Source of the DNA: JBBQXK01 sp052387255
GTDB lineage: Bacteria; Pseudomonadota; Alphaproteobacteria; Rhodobacterales; Rhodobacteraceae
Assembly (NCBI GenBank): GCA_052387255.1
Contig: JBQTJI010000014.1
Span: 1 to 64,000, forward strand
Direction of reading: 5' to 3'
DNA length: 64,000 nucleotides
Shown here: one piece after another, positions 60,557 to 64,000 of the stretch
How the letters are laid out: every line of letters starts with the position of its first letter
Position numbering within the stretch: position 1 is the stretch's first letter
Position numbers and translations under genes: made by a program
The notes under the pieces: model-generated
What the model was told of the DNA's origin: nothing
Databases searched by the model: none
What the model saw: only the letters and a program-made list of their open reading frames with translations

Positions 60557-60582
60557 TTCGGAAACGACGAAGCGGTTGTTAC
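60557..60582 (-). promoter_or_regulatory. ECF-type promoter of the SGNH gene
   Basis: GTAACA (60577-60582), 16 bases, then CGAA (60557-60560) on the minus strand, 44 bases before the GTG start. Confidence 0.6.
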
Positions 60583-61007
60583 AGCAGGACGCAACGACGC
60601 TGTCGACCGTCAGCGTGGTGCCGTGTTCGCGTGAGGTGGTCACCGGGAAGGCGAAGTCCGTCCCCCACCGGCCCCTCGGCAGCGACCGGCCCTGTCCCGG
60701 ATCGACGCCGCCTGTGGCACGGCCCCACGATCATGATCGCCGGGAAGATCGCGGCATCGACAGGCGCAAAGCGGCGGCAGCTTCGCCCGCCGGTTGATCT
60801 GCGGTTGACGGGAATCGCCTGCAGTGGTTTCCTTGACGTCAAGGAGGCGCGTGCGTGCCGCCTTGATTTGCGCCGTGCCGGTGTTGTGACCGGCACCGTT
60901 CCTGCGATCCGCCCGTTTGTCCTGACCCATTTCGCCGGGTGACCTGTTGCCAAGCTGTTTTGCGCAACGCCTGCCGTCCGGTCCACCTCATATTGCGAGA
61001 GCGTTCC
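60583..61007. other. Intergenic region with two palindromes upstream of SARP gene
   Basis: No gene is supported here. Two marked inverted repeats are visible: CCTTGACGTCAAGG, a perfect 14-base palindrome at 60831-60844, and GTGCCGGT / ACCGGCAC with a 6-base loop at 60875-60896. They lie 110-175 bases before the activator gene and could be operator and hairpin elements of its promoter. I found no clear -35/-10 pair. Confidence 0.5.
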
Positions 61008-61901
61008 ATGATCGAGATTTCACTGTTCGGAAAGGTTGAGGTCCGCGGTTCCGGCGGTCGTCTGGCCGCGTTGCAGACGCACCGCGGCACCGAACTGCTG
61101 GCGTTCCTGGTGCTGGAGGCCGGGCGCAGTTTCAGCCGGGCGCGGCTGGCCGAGCAGTTCTGGAGCCACCTGCCGGAAATGCGGGCGCGGCGGGCCCTGA
61201 ACACCGAGTTCTGGCGGCTGGGGCAGGCCCTGCGCGAGGTGGGCATGGATGTGGACCGCGCCTTTCCGCGCGATCTGGCGACGGTGTGCTATGTCCCCCA
61301 TCCCGACCACCTGGTCGATATCGGCATCCTGCGGGCGGCGATGGCGGTGATCCGTGCGACCGATCCGGCGAGCGCGGACGCCGGTGCCGTGGCGCAGGTC
61401 GAGGCGGGGGTCGCGGCCTATCGCGGCGACCTGCTGGAGACGGTCTATTCCGACTGGTGCCTGTTGTGGCGCGAAACCCTGCGCGCGCAGCATCTCGAGG
61501 CGCTGGAATTCCTGCTGGCGGTGGCGCAGGCGCGGCAGGACTGGTCGGCGGGACTGCGGCACGGGCGGGCGCTGCTGGCGCTGGACCCGCTGCTGGAACA
61601 CGTCCACCGGGCGGTGATGCGCTGCCATTTCCACAACGGCGACCGGCCCCTGGCGATGCGCCAGTATGCCGTCTGCGAACAGGTGCTGCGCGAGGAACTG
61701 GGGGTTGCGCCGATGGACGAGACCAGGCGCATCCAGGAAACCATTCTCGCCGTGCCGGGCCGCGCCGCCGCCGCCCGGCCCGAACCGCCAAGGCGGCAGG
61801 ACAGCCGGTTCACCCCGGTGCAGAAGGTGGACCTGGCGCTGTCGAACCTGAACAGCGCGCGCAACTGGCTGGAAGAGGCCAGCACCGACCTGCGGCGGTA
61901 G
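61008..61901 (+). CDS. SARP-type activator with BTAD domain
   Basis: 297 residues. The N-terminal winged helix runs through RGTELLAFLVLEAGRSFSRARLAEQFWSHLPEMRARRALNTEFWRLGQAL (about 27-76). The bacterial transcriptional activation (BTAD) domain follows with YRGDLLETVYSDWCLLWRETLRAQHLEAL and RAVMRCHFHNGDRPLAMRQYAVCEQVLREELGVAP. There is no fused ATPase domain, so it is of the small SARP kind. SARPs activate linked gene clusters by binding heptamer direct repeats; such repeats lie directly downstream, at 62109-62137. They are most familiar from actinobacterial antibiotic clusters and are less common in Rhodobacterales. Confidence 0.85.
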   Translation: MIEISLFGKVEVRGSGGRLAALQTHRGTELLAFLVLEAGRSFSRARLAEQFWSHLPEMRARRALNTEFWRLGQALREVGMDVDRAFPRDLATVCYVPHPDHLVDIGILRAAMAVIRATDPASADAGAVAQVEAGVAAYRGDLLETVYSDWCLLWRETLRAQHLEALEFLLAVAQARQDWSAGLRHGRALLALDPLLEHVHRAVMRCHFHNGDRPLAMRQYAVCEQVLREELGVAPMDETRRIQETILAVPGRAAAARPEPPRRQDSRFTPVQKVDLALSNLNSARNWLEEASTDLRR

Positions 61902-62108
61902 GGCGTTCTGCCCCTGTCCTGAAGCCCCTGCGGTTCACCCTGTGCAATCGCCATGGCGCAGGCCGGGGCCCCGATTGCCTGCGCGCCCGCCACGGGGATG
62001 TGTCGCGGCAAGTGCCGACTGCTTTGGCCCGGGCATCACAACCGGGACCCTCAAACCCATCCCTGCCGCGTTGCCGTGCAGCCATGTCCTTGCCTGACAA
62101 GGGAAATT

Positions 62109-62137
62109 CCTGTGATTGCCCTGTGACCCGCCGGTGA
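62109..62137 (+). promoter_or_regulatory. SARP operator: three heptamer direct repeats
   Basis: CCTGTGA (62109-62115), CCTGTGA (62120-62126) and CCGGTGA (62131-62137), each separated by four bases, giving an 11-base period on one face of the DNA. A degenerate fourth unit (CCGTGTG) starts at 62143. SARP regulators bind exactly such repeats next to the -10 region. The site lies 34 bases before the ATG of the next gene. The preceding 200 bases of the gap hold only a CCTTG/CAAGG hairpin at 62088-62102. Confidence 0.7.
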
Positions 62138-62170
62138 TTTCGCCGTGTGCGCCGTAGGTCATGCAGGGCG

Positions 62171-62452
62171 ATGACCTGCCACGACATCCAGCGAATCACC
62201 CCTGTGCAAACTGCCCCGCACCCCCGCAGTCACCGCTTCGTCGTCGTCTGGCGGGCCGAAACGCGCGAGATCGCCGGCGCAGCGCCGGTCGAACGCGGGT
62301 GGGTCGAGCGTATCCCCGACCCGCGCGCGGCCGAGACCGACGGCGACGCGCGCGACCGTCAGGGGCTGGTCCGGCTGGCCGACCTGCCGGGCGTGATCGA
62401 GGCGATGATGGCGCGGGCGGCGCGACCCGGCGGCAAGGAGGGATCGGCATGA
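62171..62452 (+). CDS. Unknown 93-residue protein, first gene of SARP-linked operon
   Basis: I recognise no family. The sequence has a beta-rich start (HRFVVVWRAETREIAGAAPV), a charged middle with ERIPDPRAAETDGDARDRQG, and a helical end (LADLPGVIEAMMARAARPGG). There is no signal peptide or membrane segment. ATG 62171 is chosen; its stop overlaps the start of the following long gene by ATGA, so the two are coupled. The SARP operator lies just upstream. A chaperone, capping or adaptor role for the large partner is conceivable but unsupported. Confidence 0.6.
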   Translation: MTCHDIQRITPVQTAPHPRSHRFVVVWRAETREIAGAAPVERGWVERIPDPRAAETDGDARDRQGLVRLADLPGVIEAMMARAARPGGKEGSA

Positions 62453-64000
62453 GGATGGACCCCGGACATTTTCCCGGCCTCTCGCGCGGCCACTCGGTGC
62501 CGGGTCTGACCACCGGCACGCCGGTGCGCGTGTCGCCGTCGCGGCTGGAACTGCGGCGCACGGAACCGACGGTGTCCTTCCAGGTGACGGCACCGGGCGC
62601 GACGGGGTTCGATGTGATCGTGGCGACCGACCCCGCGCTGTTTGCCGCCGATGCCGCGCACCGGCGGACGCCCAAGAATTTCCGCTCGTCCCGGCAGGAT
62701 TTCCAGGGCGCGCCGATCGAGATCGAGATCGGGTTCTACCTGTTGCCGCGTGCCTTCGTGCGCGACCTCGTGTCGGCCAGCCCGTTGCCGACGCACCTCT
62801 ACTATGTCGCGGCGGCCTATGCGGGCGATCCGGGCCAGCCGATGGCCTGGTCGGTGCCCCCCAAAGAGATGGCAAGGGCGGCACCGCACATCGCGATTTC
62901 CGCCGACCTTGTGACCGCCAACCTATCCAAGGTGATGGGCATGGCGGTGGACCGGCTGGGTGCCGTCAACACGGCGGGACGGGTGATGGCGGTACAGCCG
63001 ACAGGGCCGTCCATCGGCGGGCTGCCGGTGTCGCTGCGCGCTCCGGCATTGTCGCGGGCGCAGGCAGCCCCGGCAGCGCCGGGGTGGCGTGTCCAGCCGG
63101 GGATCCCCGCGCAAGGATCGGGCATGCGCGCGTTGGGGTCCGCTGCACCGGCGGCCCGACCCCAGCCCCCGATGCCGCGTTCGGCCGCTGCCCCGCCCGC
63201 CCCGGCCCGCCCGTCGCAGAAGGCCTTTGTCGATGAGGACTATGCCTATGGCGGTGGCAGCGGCCAGGGGTTCCGCGACCTCGACCATGCCGCCCCGGCG
63301 GCCCTGGGGTTCGACTATGACGACGGCTTCGACGGCGATCCGGCGGTACCTGCCGCGCCGCCGGCCGCGGCTGTGCCGCCGCCCGCCTCGGCCATCCCGC
63401 CGCTGGACCCCGGACCTTCGACCCCGTCCCCTGTCGCCGAGCCAGCGGCAGGGGCCGAGGACCGGCTGGTGCAGGCCGTCATGGCCGAGGGGGCGGGCGG
63501 GCGGTACGACGCGCTGAACCTCGACGGCGGGTTCCGGGGGCGGCTGGGGACCGCCGACCCCTATTATCAGCGGGCGCATGACGGGTTGCGGATCGGTCCG
63601 CACCAGGCGGGGCAGGATACGGGCGAACTGGGCGAACTGCTGCACCTGATGCGGGCCGCCGATCCGGCCGCCTTTGCGCGCGTCTTCGGGGCCGAGGGCG
63701 AGGCCCTGCTGTCGGTTGCCGGGGCCGCCGGTCCTTCGGGGCTGGACAGCCCTGGGGGCCGGGGGCCGCGGGTGCAGCCGGTGGCGGGCATCGATCTGTG
63801 GGAGGAGCCCTGGATCGCCCGTTTCCGCGAGGCGGCGCGGCACGGGCCGTTCCAGGCGGCGATGCGCGCGCAGATCGTGGCGCGGCGGCTGGACCCCATC
63901 GAACCCGCGCTCGAGGCGCTGGGGCTGGGCCAGGACCGGGGGCGTGCCATGGGGCTGGTGCTGGCCCTGCACCGGGGCATCGACGGGGCCATCGCCCATC
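62449..64000 (+). CDS. Long multidomain protein with lysozyme/chitosanase-like region, cut by window edge
   Basis: An open frame of at least 517 codons that reaches the end of the window. The N-terminal 150 or so residues look like a beta-sandwich domain (LELRRTEPTVSFQVTAPG, IEIEIGFYLLPRAFVRDLV, THLYYVAAAYAGDPG). A Pro/Ala-rich, low-complexity linker covers about 180-335. From about 340 there is a region resembling chitosanase/lysozyme-like peptidoglycan hydrolases of secreted and tail-like systems: LVQAVMAEGAGGRYDALNLD, GELGELLHLMRAADPAAFAR and DLWEEPWIARFREAARHGPF. In such proteins the Glu near AEGAGGRYDALN would be catalytic. No signal peptide is visible. It may be a cargo or structural lytic protein of a larger system to the right. 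Confidence 0.6.
   Translation, partial: MRMDPGHFPGLSRGHSVPGLTTGTPVRVSPSRLELRRTEPTVSFQVTAPGATGFDVIVATDPALFAADAAHRRTPKNFRSSRQDFQGAPIEIEIGFYLLPRAFVRDLVSASPLPTHLYYVAAAYAGDPGQPMAWSVPPKEMARAAPHIAISADLVTANLSKVMGMAVDRLGAVNTAGRVMAVQPTGPSIGGLPVSLRAPALSRAQAAPAAPGWRVQPGIPAQGSGMRALGSAAPAARPQPPMPRSAAAPPAPARPSQKAFVDEDYAYGGGSGQGFRDLDHAAPAALGFDYDDGFDGDPAVPAAPPAAAVPPPASAIPPLDPGPSTPSPVAEPAAGAEDRLVQAVMAEGAGGRYDALNLDGGFRGRLGTADPYYQRAHDGLRIGPHQAGQDTGELGELLHLMRAADPAAFARVFGAEGEALLSVAGAAGPSGLDSPGGRGPRVQPVAGIDLWEEPWIARFREAARHGPFQAAMRAQIVARRLDPIEPALEALGLGQDRGRAMGLVLALHRGIDGAIAH

Noticed and set aside
1..64000. CRISPR arrays, tRNA or rRNA genes, transposases, integrases, attachment sites
   Set aside because: No regularly spaced repeats, cloverleaf genes, conserved rRNA segments or recombinase motifs were found on either strand.

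Overview
The window is very GC-rich, tightly packed chromosomal DNA of an alphaproteobacterium. Rhodobacterales (Rhodobacteraceae or Paracoccaceae) is the likely home: it has a serC leader RNA-like structure, an EcfG-type general stress sigma factor, NasT/NasS control of nitrate assimilation, many periplasmic-binding-protein ABC operons, and an ECF sigma factor with an NrsF-type anti-sigma factor. I saw no tRNA, rRNA, CRISPR array, integrase or insertion sequence. The lineage call is inference from gene content, not from a marker gene.

Layout, left to right. 1-9.8 kb: serC with its leader, a polyamine-type ABC operon (peptidase, two permeases, ATPase) whose binding protein has lost its N-terminus, a beta-keto acid cleavage enzyme, an RraA-like aldolase, serB and a DMT exporter. 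9.8-20.1 kb: adenine deaminase, then a LacI-controlled sugar ABC operon with two paralogous binding proteins and a GMC oxidoreductase; two identical 14-bp operators lie between the operon and lacI. 20.1-22.7 kb: a small general-stress block (yciE-like, NepR-like, ecfG, PRC-barrel protein), three members of which have GGAAC-N16/17-xGTT promoters. 22.8-26.1 kb: a decayed ribose-type transporter operon in which kinase, ATPase, binding protein and permease are all frameshifted or internally deleted. 26.1-38.5 kb: an intact sugar/sugar-acid catabolic island (ABC importer, MR/MLE-type dehydratase, MDR, AKR, SDR and mannitol-type dehydrogenases, mutarotase, GntR regulator, KDG kinase) with a shared operator motif.

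38.6-49.1 kb is a complete assimilatory nitrate operon, nasT-nasS-nrtA-nrtB-nrtC-nirB-nirD-nasA. It has a sigma-54 promoter in front of nasT, and in front of nrtA a leader carrying an ANTAR-type hexaloop hairpin and a terminator, as expected for NasT antitermination. 49.3-60.6 kb is governed, I infer, by an ECF sigma/NrsF pair. Promoters resembling GTAAC(A)-N15/16-CGAA precede the sigma gene itself, an osmoregulated periplasmic glucan operon (TPR protein-opgC-opgG-opgH-esterase), a YHS-domain protein gene and an SGNH-like protein gene.

61.0-64.0 kb holds a SARP/BTAD-type activator. Immediately downstream are three heptamer direct repeats with 11-bp period (a textbook SARP operator layout) in front of an operon that starts with an unknown 93-residue protein and a long protein ending, as far as visible, in a lysozyme/chitosanase-like domain. 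This operon runs off the right edge and is the best candidate here for the start of an undescribed system, possibly a secreted or injection-type apparatus.
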